DNA of 64,000 bases from Pardosa pseudoannulata. Taxonomy: Eukaryota; Arthropoda; Arachnida; Araneae; Lycosidae. The notes under the pieces were generated by a model that searched no databases, was not told the DNA's origin, and was given only the letters and a program-made list of their open reading frames with translations. Positions 48,050 to 59,770 of the stretch are shown piece by piece. The stretch spans positions 103,303,004 through 103,367,003 of the forward strand of contig CM063503.1 in NCBI GenBank assembly GCA_032207245.1, read 5' to 3'. Position numbers and translations under genes: made by a program. The number at the start of each line of letters is the position of its first letter. The first letter of the stretch is position 1.

Positions 48050-49765
48050 ATCTTCCATTTAAAGTTGCTTAAAGATGATTTCCCCCCTTAAATGTGTAAA
48101 GACGTTTGACACACTCGATTTGTTTAATTCTAAAGCTCTGAATATTTGTATTATTTTCTGTAACGGTTGTCAAATCGTCTGTTAAAATTGATGTTCTACC
48201 CACATATTATCTTTTTTATTTTATTTTTTCTCTGTAAGTTGCGAGTGGCAACGAACGATTTTTTTAGTGAAAACATGGTTGTTCTTTCGTATGCGAGAAA
48301 AAATGGTTCTTGAGTTGCTTTTGTGCTTTAATATATTAATATTATTTACGCAATAAATTCTTCTATGTGACATTTTCTGTGCTTTTAAAGATCTCGCATA
48401 CGTAAATATAATAAAAAGTGCTTTATATTAAAAGTGCGTCTGTTTTGAGCAATTAATTAACGCCATTGAGAACATTCTTCAGTATCATACTTCTGATTTC
48501 GAAACCCAAACAGGACAACGGTCAGGAGGTATCTCGTTCTATTTCAACATACGACAATTGTTAAATAAAATAATATGTGGATTCAGAAAGACTTCATTTA
48601 CTTAGTGATGGTTGCATGCCCACGGAAGATCCATCGAATGAATGCAGAGTTTTGGAGTTACATGACTATACAAAAGTTACCATAATAAAAATTCAGTAAG
48701 TTAGGATCAAAACAAATATATTTTTTAAATATGAGTTTTGAAATTCCTCGTCACCACAATACTTTCTTTACTTTGTATAGAGAAGTAGCAACAACAACAA
48801 CAAAAAAAAAAAAAACACTTCAGCTGTCGTCAATAAAGCACGGATGTTGAATCGATGAAACATGCTTAAGCAGTTTCTACTATATTCAATAAAACCAATG
48901 CAACATATCAGCGGTAAAAAAAGAAACAGCTCAGCTTTAAAATGTGCGAGGATGGCCGTACGATAACAGTGGCAGGTGTTTGTTCTCTTCGTGCTGTTAC
49001 AAGACAAAAGTGCCTGACTGACATAAAATTTTGCTGCAGTAATATTTCACATTTCAGATTAGATTGGTCTGGCTTATTTGCATTTCTTATAGGATGCATC
49101 TCAGCTAAGCGAGAAATTGGGGAGAATGGATTCCCCCTTTGTACTTAGGCCTCAAAATTAAGGTAAAAATACTTACAATATATGTATTATGGATTAGAAT
49201 CCCCACATTCTGGCCTTTGCTTTATGCTGAAGAGAATAACTGGTAAGATTTTGAATACTCTTTTATTTTTTTGAAAATTATTTTAATCACGAAAAATTTC
49301 AATATTCTGCTGTTTTACAAAATGAAGGTTATAGTTGTTTTAAAATTTTAATTAGTTTTTTTATAGTATATTACATGCCAGTAATAAATATAAATAATTA
49401 AACAAAGCAAGGCACATTCAGAAACGAATATCACATTTAATTATATTTATTTTCTTTACCAAACTTGAGAAATATAAACTAAAGGTTTAAAATTGAAATA
49501 TCTGGTGAATTACCTTCACACTCAGATAATGGGATATTACATACGTTTTTGATGAGATAATTTAGTATAACCAAGGGACAAATAATAATTTTAAGCACTT
49601 AACATGAAAGACACTTTAAGTATTTTTCATTTTGCAAACTTTTATTATATTACCAGCGGAATATATTACCAGTCTAACAGATGTCGAAAGAAGCAGAAAA
49701 ATAAATAAATAAGCCGAATGCTAATCGATAAAATGAAATAACTAAAATGGATCCGTTCTTAAAGG
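48050..49765. other. AT-rich spacer, nothing recognised
   Basis: Contains CAA/A-rich simple sequence (48788-48817). The two overlapping 60-80-codon ORFs around 48768-49148 have no domain I recognise. Confidence 0.45.
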
Positions 49766-49772
49766 AACGATG

Positions 49773-49836
49773 AACGATGGCCAAATGGTTAGGGCGCTAA
49801 TCTTCGAATCCCACTGTGGTATGGAGGTTCGTAGTT
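49773..49836 (+). repeat. tRNA-derived SINE fragment with A-box/B-box deletion
   Basis: Reads GAACGATGGCCAAATGGTTA, GGGCGCTAATCTTCGAATCC, CACTGTGGTATGGAGGTTCG. Compared with 40216-40391, the bases between the two TTCG words (about 22) are missing, fusing the A-box arm directly to the B box. The tail is also lost. Confidence 0.8.
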
Positions 49837-50269
49837 CGAGTATGATTTCAAAACAGTTGTAAACATTAGCACAAATTCAAAGCAGTTTAAGTCTCTGACT
49901 TGCTAGAAACCTTGGTTATCTATTAAAAACAAATATGTAATATTTGTGTATATAATAGAAATAAGAAATATGTAATATTTGCGTAGAAATGAGTAATATT
50001 TGTGTAGTTATAAATACCATATTATTATAACAATTTCTCTAGATTTTAATAAAAGGTCTGACATTTATGAAGATTTACTCTTTTGAGGGAAATGTAAAAG
50101 TTTTACTTTGAATGTGTATGCATGTGCATGTTACAAATAATTCATTTATGTACAAATATCGCAGTCTGTAAAATCTACTCGAATTATTGAAGAAATAAAA
50201 TGCAAGAAAATTTTTTCTTTAGCTATAACATTGATATTTCCATTTTAAAATGCAGCGTATTTGGGCAGA

Positions 50270-50456
50270 TGTTTATAATTTTGATACGCACTTAAACGGG
50301 CGAGTAATGCGATTGGCTGTCACTTTGACATCACGCAGTTTTGTTTGAATAGCTAATTAGACAGAAAAAAAAAGTTTGTAGGTAGACATTTTTGCTTTGT
50401 TAAATCTCTTAGAATCTCAAATGAAACTATAAGTAACTTCAAACTGGAACCCTTAA
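50270..50456 (+). promoter_or_regulatory. Possible promoter and non-coding first exon
   Basis: A GC-richer patch carries GCGATTGGCTGTCACTTTGA (inverted CCAAT plus CRE-like TGACATCA). About 110 bp later comes a consensus splice donor ...CCCTTAAG|GTAAGC at 50457. This is the layout of a first exon for a + strand transcript. No ATG-initiated frame of note is present before the donor. Speculative. Confidence 0.25.
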
Positions 50457-50520
50457 GGTAAGCATACGCTATTTCATTTAAATATTTTTATGTATCTTGG
50501 TAGTTTAAGCATACTTCTGT

Positions 50521-50547
50521 TTTTTTTTTTTTTTGGGGGGGGGGGGG
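50521..50547. repeat. T-run joined to G13 tract
   Basis: A T run ending at 50534 is followed by 13 consecutive G (50535-50547), an unusual run in AT-rich DNA. Confidence 0.9.
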
Positions 50548-52550
50548 CTTATTAAATTTAACAGTGTTATATCAATACATTCGTGGCGGGTACGCAGGAA
50601 TATTAAGAACATAGTAAGAATTAAAGGACGCTGAATTCGGTCAGAATCATATAAAATGGAAGTTACCTGTGCTAGATCAATTATATTATTTTATTTAATG
50701 ATTGATTTGTTCAGTAAAAAAGAAAGTCAAATAGACTAATATACTATGTTTATAAAACAACTTCCTATAATTTTTTAATGCATTATTGTCGGTATAGGGT
50801 TATAAGTCGCAGGATACAGATCTTCTTTTTATATACAGCGCTAATGATTTTACTTCTATTAAACAGTTGTATTACATACAACCTTTATTTGTTTCGATTA
50901 ACACCAATAATTTTTTTGTACGCATAATGTTTTATGTACTTTAATGCTATATATAGGGTCATATCAAAACAAATCTACACTCGGGTCTGCTAAACAGCAA
51001 GTAAGTTTTAATATCTGTCAGTCCTTAGTTTTATGAAAGATTTTAAGCGGACAAAGGACCTTTTTTAAATTATGTAATTCGACTAAATTTTTATAATCCT
51101 GAAAAAGGTAATCTAGGAATAAATTTGTTAATGAAACAAAATTTGCAGTTAACTGATTATTTTATTTCAATAACACCTTTTTTGAGATCAACTTTTTTTT
51201 TTTTTTACTTTATATATCCTAGTGTGATATATTTTCTTAGAAACTTCGTCATGTTTAATGCATATTACTTTTATATTTCACTGAAATTTTTGTGCTGTGT
51301 CTATTAAAGTGTTTGGATACTCATACTCAGTTTCTAATTCAGTTCACAGGATTTTGTCAAGTTAAAGGGTTAATAACGCGAAGCAGATAAAAAAAACAAG
51401 GCTGCTTAAATAGCATATACTTTAAAATAATTTTTATGTAAACTGTATTTAACGCAAGTGGGCATTGGCACCCGAGTTTTTAGTATAATATAGAAGCTAA
51501 ACATGCAGTGAAAAAATGACACTAGTTAGTATAAAGTGCAGTAGAAATATTTAGTGAATTTTGAGGGACGTCTCAAATTTTGAGCAAATGTTTTGTATTT
51601 AAATGTAGATATTTTTATCTTGTTGATTTTAGTAACTTTTGATTTATGCAACATTTATGCTCATAAGTTAAGATAAATGTCGAATATTTTAAAAACGATA
51701 TTCAAAACATCTTGATCTATTAAATATGTTATTCAACTGCTAATGATACGTTTAAATAGAGGGGAAAATTCAGCTTACAATTAGATTAACTAGTATTTAT
51801 GAAATTTGTAGTAAATTGTGTTTTAGTAACATGTAGCATTAATAAGTAATTTTCAATTTTGTATCTCTTAAATAAAAAATAAGCTTTAATTATTTTAAAG
51901 ACTTTAATGGCTAAAAATTTTATTACCTTGATTATGTGTGGTTTATAGTGTCCAGTAGTAAAATTTCTTCGCCGGTGGCGAAATTCACAAAATGTCTAAT
52001 TGAATCAAGTAATGTATCTATTTTAGTAGATACATATATATAGATATACTGATTATATTATGCAGATTTGCAAATTAACTGCTCCATTTCTAATTTATGA
52101 ATAATAAAAATTTTAATGTATGACCTCAGATATAAGTGTACACATACGTAGGACATACTGTGCACCGGCCTAAGATGCACTTCCAGTATGGCCCGGGAAG
52201 CTTTCTGAGCTCCCCAGGCCTGATCCTGATGAATAAATGTGTATTCTATTCATTTTGAACGGTGTATAAAATACTTCTTTTTTAGTTATTTATATTCGGT
52301 TTCTGTTAACAGAATATAATTTCAACTCTTTTCCCTTCAACCTTAACTACACGTGCTACTCGGGTGGTGGTAAAAGGGTAACAGCTTCGCAGCCTTGTAT
52401 TGGTATAAAGGCATCTAGTGCCTGTATTGCTAGCTGCGTTAGGGAAAAAATCTTCCCCTTCAAATTGTTATTTTTGTTTTTATTCTTCCCAGTCAAGCTA
52501 AATTTTTGTTTATTTCTGATTCTTTTTCTTATCTTTTTGCACATGCAATA
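50548..52550. other. AT-rich spacer, one GC-rich patch
   Basis: Mostly AT-rich. At 52150-52235 a GC-rich patch (CACCGGCCTAAGATGCACTT, GGCCCGGGAAGCTTTCTGAG) ends in AATAAATG and may be an old element fragment. A short hairpin AATTTCTTCGCC/GGCGAAATT lies at 51961-51984. No gene recognised. Confidence 0.4.
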
Positions 52551-52793
52551 TTGGTAATTATGTTATATATTGGTAATTATGTTATATATTGGTAATTATG
52601 TTATATATTGGTAATTATATTATATATTGGTAATTATATTATATATTGGCAATTATATTTTATATTGGCAATTATATTTTATATTGGCAATTATATTTTA
52701 TATTGGCAATTATATTTTATATTGGCAATTATATTTTATATTGGCAATTATATTTTATATTGGCAATTATATTTTATATTGGCAATTATATTA
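52551..52793 (+). repeat. 19-bp minisatellite, about 13 units
   Basis: Units start every 19 bp from 52551. The first three are TTGGTAATTATGTTATATA, the next two have ATTATATTATATA, and the last eight are TTGGCAATTATATTTTATA. The stepwise change of variants along the array shows successive local duplication. The ORFs here (52608-52817, 52646-52828) are spurious. Confidence 0.96.
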
Positions 52794-52828
52794 AAGCCAC
52801 TAATCATAATATTTTAACAATATTATAA

Positions 52829-53418
52829 TGGTAATAATATATTAAATCTATAGTTATTCCTTAACTCACGAAAAGTATAATAGTTTTCTGGATGGAGCAC
52901 CACGTTAAATTTTCAAAATTTAAAAACTTTATTTTAATATTTGATATTGTACGGTGATAAAGTACCTTAAAAATGGTATGTAAAGAAAAAAATAGTGGGT
53001 ATTTTGTGTTTACACCTACGTTAAACAGTTAAACTTGTGCTATAAAGTGAAATCTTTTGAAATCTAATGTCCATTTTATTTCATTAAAAATTATACTTCC
53101 TTGTTAAGAAGGGTATAAAACACGATTTCCTTCATATTTTGATGGATCTGATAACGTATTTGTAAATTTTACTTCCCAAGTGCATTTTTATCTAAATCTT
53201 ACCAAATATTTCGGATACGGTTTACCAAATTCTTATCCATAAATTTCGCACCCTACTTTATTATTATTAAACTTTTTTTAATGAGATACAGTGTTATGTA
53301 ATACTGAGTTATATCTATAAGAAGTGCTAAAATATTTTAAAAACTGAAATGTTTTATACAAACTGTTTAAAAGTAATAAAACGTGATACCTACTTATTTT
53401 TCGATGTTAATATTGTAG
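52829..53418. other. AT-rich spacer, nothing recognised
   Basis: No repeat or gene signal seen. Confidence 0.45.
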
Positions 53419-53512
53419 TGGCTGATCACAGAGACGCCGAAATTAAAAATGAAATATTTTTAAAGAAACGAAGGGTATTTTATTCTAGAATACTTCTGTT
53501 TGGCAATTTAAG
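53419..53512 (+). CDS. Candidate internal coding exon of an unknown gene
   Basis: Flanked by a good acceptor (CTTATTTTTCGATGTTAATATTGTAG) and a consensus donor GTAAGA. One frame is fully open over the 94 nt: ADHRDAEIKNEIF then LKKRRVFYSRILLFGNLR, entering after two bases and leaving two. The protein-like basic composition and the precise borders suggest a real exon. Partner exons were not identified with confidence and the product is not recognised. Confidence 0.35.
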
Positions 53513-53857
53513 GTAAGAGAATCAATTTATTTTTATACATATTATTCATTGTGAGAATTTAAAATTCCAAATATTTCACTAAAACTCGCTTGTTAGATTT
53601 TGTAAATGCATATGTTCCTTTTTGTATCTTTCGGGGGAGGGGAAAGGGGTTTGATCTAGTCATCTAAAACTGATATATCTGTGATGCGGTTATGTTATGC
53701 TTCCAAAGGGACTTGGGTTTGATTTCAAAAAAGGATTTAGATAGATTTGTGCCGTACCCGTGTAATACTCACAGTGTGTGTTCTTCTACTGTAATAAAAT
53801 GATAAATTGGAGAATGCTGAAAAGAAAGCAGTTAACATTTTATTAGACAAAAATTAT

Positions 53858-53995
53858 AATCTCGGAACGAGTTCAGGAATCATAGGTTCGAATATTACTG
53901 ATGGCACAGATGCTAGTCCTTTAGATTTAATAAAGTAGTAGGTCACAGCCTCGTGTTACAAATATTAACCATAACTCTCGAAATCAAACCAAACA
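53858..53995 (+). repeat. tRNA-derived SINE copy, diverged
   Basis: Recognisable GGTTCGAATATTACTGATGG (B-box region), GGCACAGATGCTAGTCCTTTAG, GTAGTAGGTCACAGCCTCGT and an AAATCAAACCAAAC 3' end, in family order. Confidence 0.7.
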
Positions 53996-54472
53996 TTCAC
54001 ATTTAGTTAGTTTCTTCCCAAGGAGAAAATTTGATTGAGTTAAAAAAATTTCAGTAATTTTTGACTAATTATTAAAAATACTTTTAATATTAAAATGCTA
54101 TTTTTCCTTGAGGAATTTCATACACTTAAACTCCCTTCAAGTGAATATACTTTGATCAATATTAGTCTGGTTTAAACACCTTTTTTAAAATATCTTTATT
54201 ATTTTAAACAATTAATAACTGATTATAAAAATATATATATACAAGAATTCGTATAGTATCCAAAGTGTTGTCTTTTGTGCTATAAACTCTTTAATTACAC
54301 CCAAAATTCATAATTATCTTAAAGTTTCAAAGCATGTGAAGAATATTTAGTATTGTAATAAATTACTATATTTTAAAACGTAGGCTTTCAGTAAATAAAA
54401 TTTATTTGAGCTTAAAAACAAATTGTCTACAGAACACTGCAAACACACTACAGTAACTGTCAAATTGTATCT
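53996..54472. other. AT-rich spacer, nothing recognised
   Basis: No signal besides A/T runs and an ATATATAT run. Confidence 0.45.
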
Positions 54473-55800
54473 CACCCTGTATTGCTAAAAAAGTTACAAC
54501 GCCAGATTATTCTAAAAATTAGTCTGCTCATAGTCAGCACTAGCCCATTAAATGTCAAGAGCAGTCGTATGGACATACCTCCTGTGTTACTGGTCTTCCC
54601 GACAAATTCAAGCAAATCTATACTCTAAATGTTTTGTCACCCTGTATTACTAGAAGACAGTTGCAGTGCTAGATTAATCATAAAACGTGTACTCAGTCAG
54701 TGCACCGACATTAAATGATAGGGCAGTCGTATGGACATTCCTACAGTGCAATTGGTCTTCCCGAAGAATTCTAGCTAATCTTCACTCGAAACGTTATAAT
54801 TTTCTATAGCACTTGTGCCTGTGTATTTAAATATTTTCACAATGCAGTGACAGTCATTTTATGTCACCCTGTATTACTAGAAGACAGTTGCAGTGCCAGA
54901 TTATTCAAAAAATATGTGTACTCATAGTCAGTGCACCCACATTAAATGATAGGGCAGTCGTATGGACATTCCTGCAGTGCAATTGGTCTTCACGAAGAAT
55001 TCTAGCTAATATTCACTCGAAATGTCGTAATTTCCTATAGCACTTGTGCCTGTGTATTTAAATATTTTCTTAGTGCAGTGACAGTCATTTTATGTCACCC
55101 TGTATTACTAGAAGACAGTTGCAGTGCCAGATTATTCCAAAAATATGTGTACTCATAGTCAGTGCACCCACATTAAATGATAGGGCAGTCGTATGGACAT
55201 TCCTGCAGTGCAATTGGTCTTCACGAAGAATTCTAACTAATCTTCACTCGAAATGTCGTAATTTCCTATAGGACTTGTGCCTGTGTATTTAAATAGTTTT
55301 TTAGTGCAGTGACAGTCATTTTATGTCACCCTGTATTACTAGAAGACAGTTGCAGTGCCAGATTATTCAAAAAATATGTGTACTCATAGTCAGTGCACCC
55401 ACATTAAATGATAAGGCAGTCGTATGGACACTCCTGCAGTGCAATTGTTCTTCACGAAGAATTCTAGGTAATCTTCACTCGAAATGTCGTAATTTCCTAT
55501 AGCACCTGTGCCTGTGTATTTAAATATTTTCTTAGTGCAATGACAGTCATTTTAATTCACTCTGTATTACTAGAAGACAGTTGCAGTGCCAGATTATTCA
55601 AAAAATATGTGTACTCATAGTCAGTGCACCCACATTAAATGATAATGTATGGACATTTGCAGTGCAATTGGTCTTAAGAATTCTAGCTAATCTTCACTCG
55701 AATGTCGTAATTTCTATAGCACTTGTAGTATTTAAATTTTTCACAATGCAGTGACAGTCATTTTTTACCCTATTACTAGAAGACAGTATTAATTTAAAAT
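54473..55800. repeat. Tandem satellite-like array, 231-bp unit, about six units
   Basis: The landmark CACCCTGTATTACTAGAAG recurs at 54473 (variant), 54638, 54865, 55096, 55327, 55558 and about 55767 (variant). Spacings are 165, 227, 231, 231, 231 and 209 bp. Central units are nearly identical (AGTCGTATGGACATTCCTGC, GAAGAATTCTAGCTAATCTT, CACTTGTGCCTGTGTATTTA). The first unit lacks about 60 bp and the last has many 2-8-bp deletions, so divergence rises at both edges. No open reading frame is conserved across units. Confidence 0.95.
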
Positions 55801-56347
55801 GTGAAATCGTGTTTGCCTTCATCTGTTAATACATTCTACATGAGTATTTTACTGTATTTTAAAATAATTTTATAATATGTATCTTTAATACACTTTAATA
55901 TGTTAATATTAATTTTTTTAATAAAACGTTGGTAAAAATCATAATATAACTCTTACAAGCATGAAATTTAAATGGAAAATATTGTTTGACTGGAAATCGG
56001 ACCAGTTTGGTCCGCTTGTATGTTAAGTATTTTACAACGTAGGTACCGCTATGGATATAAACGTTTAATTAATTGGGGAAATAAATGTTCACATCGTGAC
56101 TCAGATTATTTTTATTTTGAATGTTTTTTAATAGAAATTTTTATTTAGTGTTAGCACTCTCGGATATGCCAATAAAATTATGTATAAATGTATTTGTTTA
56201 GTATTTTCAGTTGTCACCAAAAGTATTCTCCCATTTTATTAAAAGTTGATATTAAATTTATATTAAATTTTTTGTTAAAATGTAGATATTTTTAATAACA
56301 TATGATACTGTAATTTTTTCTTTTTTCCATTGTATGTTTTGTTGGAG
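55801..56347. other. AT-rich spacer, nothing recognised
   Basis: No family motif seen. Confidence 0.45.
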
Positions 56348-56405
56348 ATTTGTATGAGCAAAGATCTAGTACATTCAACCTTTTTGAAGTTTGGTTCCTC
56401 TTTCG
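56348..56405 (+). CDS. Weak candidate exon
   Basis: A pyrimidine-rich lead (TTTTTTCTTTTTTCC ... TTGGAG) precedes a 58-nt segment with open frame ICMSKDLVHSTFLKFGSSF and a consensus donor GTAAGT. Its phase 0 entry does not fit directly onto the phase 2 exit of 53419-53512, so another exon would be needed. Low support. Confidence 0.2.
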
Positions 56406-56774
56406 GTAAGTGAATTCAGATTTAATATTGAGTATTTTAAATCCCATTTTTAATGAGTTAATGTTTTTGCTAGAAAAATGAGATCATGAAATTATTATTT
56501 TTTGATTAGTTTTAAAGGATCTTAAGTAAAACTGTCTATCAATTTCATACAAAGTCCATTTATGCTTAGAGATTTCTCCATTTTAATCCCTTGGCTTCGA
56601 AATGAAACAGAATCGGATATGTCCGAAAACTATTTAATTCTGAATCATCTGAACAATTTTGTGCAAGTGGAGAAAGAGAACGTTTTATTTTAAAATTGGC
56701 ATTGCTATGTAATATATAGAGGTTTATATAGGATGCTAATGTACAATAATTAACAGTATAAAATTGATTTAATA

Positions 56775-57110
56775 CAGGGCCGTAGCCAGAAATTATTTTC
56801 GGAGGGGGACCAAGGCAGAAAGACATCTTTATTTGTGAATGATACTTCAATTGATGTAAGGGAAAGCACTGTATTTCCAGAATACAGTGCCGGAAATACA
56901 GTGTTGTATTTCCGGCCAGTGGCCTAGCAAAACTTTTATGGTCGCTGCGGTTTTTTTCTAAGCGAATAACTGTCTTTGTTCATGAACAGCTAGGCAGATA
57001 GTACATAAACACACAAACGTGGGACATTGTCTATCTACAAAATGGTTTTTCAAAGTTTCGGGGGGGGGGGTGACCAGTCCCCCAAATCCCTCCCTCTGCA
57101 TACGGCCATG
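56775..57110. mobile_element. hAT-type MITE with 8-bp target duplication
   Basis: Ends are CAGGGCCGTAGCCAG (left) and, in reverse complement, CATGGCCGTATGCAG (right). The element is flanked on both sides by ATTTAATA (56767-56774 and 57111-57118), the 8-bp duplication expected of hAT transposons. The 336-bp body has a G-rich start and a C-rich right side, with a palindromic patch GGAAATACAGTGTTGTATTTCC near 56902-56923 and no transposase. The 94-codon minus ORF over its left part is spurious. Confidence 0.85.
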
Positions 57111-57119
57111 ATTTAATAT

Positions 57120-58234
57120 AATGCTGCACGACGTGTGTCGGAGACGTTAAAGTTTACTCTGGCACATGAGAGGACTTAACTCTACTAGACGTCATTGTAT
57201 GCTAGGGGGTTAAGCTATAAATCATTTTGGAAATTCTAATTTAGGAGTACTAATGAACTTTATTATTGTATCATTATTAAAATTACTATTTGATTGATGT
57301 GAATTTAGTTTAAACCGCTACTTTTACAACGTTAGTATAATTAAAACTAATATTTCATCTAGAATAAGTTGTAATATTTCTTCATTAAGTTTTAAAATAT
57401 TTAAACTGTTTTAAGGACAAAATTTGCTGTTCAAGCCTTTTTATGCTAAATAGACAATATGTTTGGGTACTGTCGATGTCGTATTGCACGAGATCTGTTA
57501 AACTATAATATGAATTTTTCTGCTTGTTACATTTAAAGGTGTATTTAAACTAATTTTTACTCTGATAGAGAAGAATAATTCTCCACAATAATGCTTTTAA
57601 AAAAGAGCAAGAAAAATGTTTAATGTTATTTTCTGACAAACTTCGATATCTTTTTTGGATGCAAATATTTACTAGTACCATTTTCATAAAGCTCATTCAT
57701 TTTACCTTGGAAAACTTTGATTTCTATTAAACTATAAAATTTGTTTAAAGAAATCTACTCAGGAGCAAAGCAATTTTCCATATGGGTAAAATGATGAGAG
57801 AGGAATCCAATATGGCTGGTACCTAACCACGTTGACTAAGGTCGTAATGATTTTTATCCTCTGGTATAAATTCTTTAATGTCTCAGGCACTGTTCATATA
57901 AGTACACCACACGGGTCAAAAACTAGAATATGTCCAATGAGAATTTAATAAAGTATTGGAATGAAAACTAACGAAACAGTTACGTAAGTGATGTTCAACT
58001 CTTCAATTGCATAATTTTGGAGAAAACGGTCATAAAAGCCCATTTTTTTATTCAAGAAAATTGTATAAAACTATGTATGTGTAATGTATACCTACATTTT
58101 TAACTTTTGATTTCATTTTGAGCTTAAAATATTTTTCTAATGAAAAGCCAACAATCAAGGTTATTATGACTTACTGTTTGTTTTCAAAGCAAGTAGAATC
58201 AAATGTTTTAAATGTTGAAAGAACTTTATTAAAC
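57120..58234. other. AT-rich spacer, nothing recognised
   Basis: No gene or repeat family recognised. Confidence 0.45.
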
Positions 58235-58465
58235 TTGCGTATAATGTTTCTTGTGTGATAAATCTTGAAGCGTGAGATGCTATGTCCATCAATCAGAATC
58301 TGGACAGTAGTACAGAGTTTTCTTTTTGCATCGCTTATTATTTTAATCTCTATTTTGGCAACAAACTCTGCATTCTGTTGATGGTTAGGACTTCTTATCA
58401 GTGGGAGGTATCTGTTAATAAAATGCCTTTCATTCAAACGGGTGGGGTTATTATCTCAGCTTAGA
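58235..58465 (-). pseudogene. piggyBac-type transposase C-terminus, broken
   Basis: On the minus strand one frame reads TRLNERHFINRYLP. An adjacent frame continues with PTDKKSKPSTECRVCCQNRD, NNKRCKKKTLYYCPDSD and LSHKKHYTQV, with in-frame stops between. This order (RL.gRHF, then K.kPs..CrVC, KKTLYYCPdCd, and a YHTKKhY-like end) is the cysteine-rich C-terminal zinc-finger region of piggyBac (DDE_Tnp_1_7) transposases. At least one frameshift and two stops show it is dead. No TTAA-flanked ends were located. The 88-codon ORF 58171-58437 is a mosaic of frame A and noise. Confidence 0.75.
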
Positions 58466-58469
58466 CTCT

Positions 58470-59770
58470 CTGTTTTGCAATGGTATCTGATATAATATTT
58501 GTAGTAAATAAGATTAGAGTTCTAAATAGTTTGATCTAACTCACTAAAGAGTCTGGTACTACTATCGGGTGTATAGTTTGAGAAATAAACACATGATTTC
58601 GGGCATAAGAAATTGAGTTTTAGTAGTTCTGGCACGCTGCTTTTGACCACTCCAGCCCGGAAATATCACGGGTGCAGGAAATAGGGGTGAAACTTCACCA
58701 CGTTAGAACAGTACTTAAAACAGCGGTCTGGGTCTAACTTACCCTATCAGTTTGAATCAGTTGTTATTCAAAAAGCACACTGTAATAATACGGAGTCATT
58801 TACGGACATCTATTCATTTTTCAAATCGGACATTATCAATACGGACATCTATTCATTTTTAGACATTAAATTATACAAGCTGATAAAAGATAAGGTTTTA
58901 CAATATTGAAAAGTATACATAGTTAGAAAAATATGTAGACAACTTGAATGTGAGTAGTTTCTTACCAGTCGAGGTTTGTTTCGCAGTTCAGGTGCAGTTT
59001 TTTTTTTTTTTTTTTTTTTTTTCTTTACATACGTACAACTCACATTTAGAACAAATATCTACAGTTTTGTTTCTACGCTTGGAAGTTTAGTAATGAACCA
59101 TTTTTTTCATTGTCACAGATTATTAATCTATGCTCTATCTCTATGCCCTAATCTATGCCTATTCTAATTCTATAACATAAAATATATTCCTAAAAATAAA
59201 TATAAATTATATAAAATATATTACTTAAAATTATAAAATTAAATATATTTTATAAAGTTAGTCTCAATAAAGAACTTGTAAAAATTGCGTTCGAAAACGG
59301 GAATTTTTTTAAAATTGTTATATAGAACTTTTCAGTTCTATTATAAAGAAAATATTTTGGTCTTAACCTTAAAATTCAAAACAGTAATTTAATTTAAAAA
59401 GGAGGGTTTTTTTTATCAATACGATACGTTATGTTAGTTATGATTTTAGACTAGAACCTTTTTTGTATTTGGAGACTGATTAATATATGATTGTAAATAA
59501 AGATTTAAAATTCCTAATAGATGCTATTAATATTCATGGGGATCATGGGCATAGATTATATATTTATAGATTTTTATGGGCATGAAATCAGGAAAAGTCA
59601 AAAAATTTAATTTAGTTTCTTTAGTAACTTTTTGAGAAAATTAAACTCAATAGTTTTTGGATCCAAATGAAACATCCCGCGGTTCTAGTGTTAATGGGAA
59701 AGAGAAGGAAGGGGTTAACGTCCAAAACCCTTTTAATACCACTGGCTGTTCAAATAAATGTCCTTTAGTT
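58470..59770. other. Spacer with T25 homopolymer
   Basis: Contains a T25 run at 58998-59022 and a GC-richer unclassified patch at 58630-58740. Nothing else recognised. Confidence 0.45.

Noticed and set aside
47875..48072. Cys/Met/Leu-rich ORF resembling a small secreted peptide
   Set aside because: It lies wholly in a degenerate TGTATGTTGCG minisatellite. The cysteines come from the repeat.
52608..52828. Overlapping ORFs with a repeated YILYWQLYFILAII pattern
   Set aside because: They are produced by the 19-bp tandem repeat, whose period cycles the reading frame. Not a membrane protein gene.
54473..55800. CRISPR-like array
   Set aside because: Whole 231-bp units repeat without short repeats separated by unique spacers, and the DNA is eukaryotic. 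It is a tandem satellite-type array.
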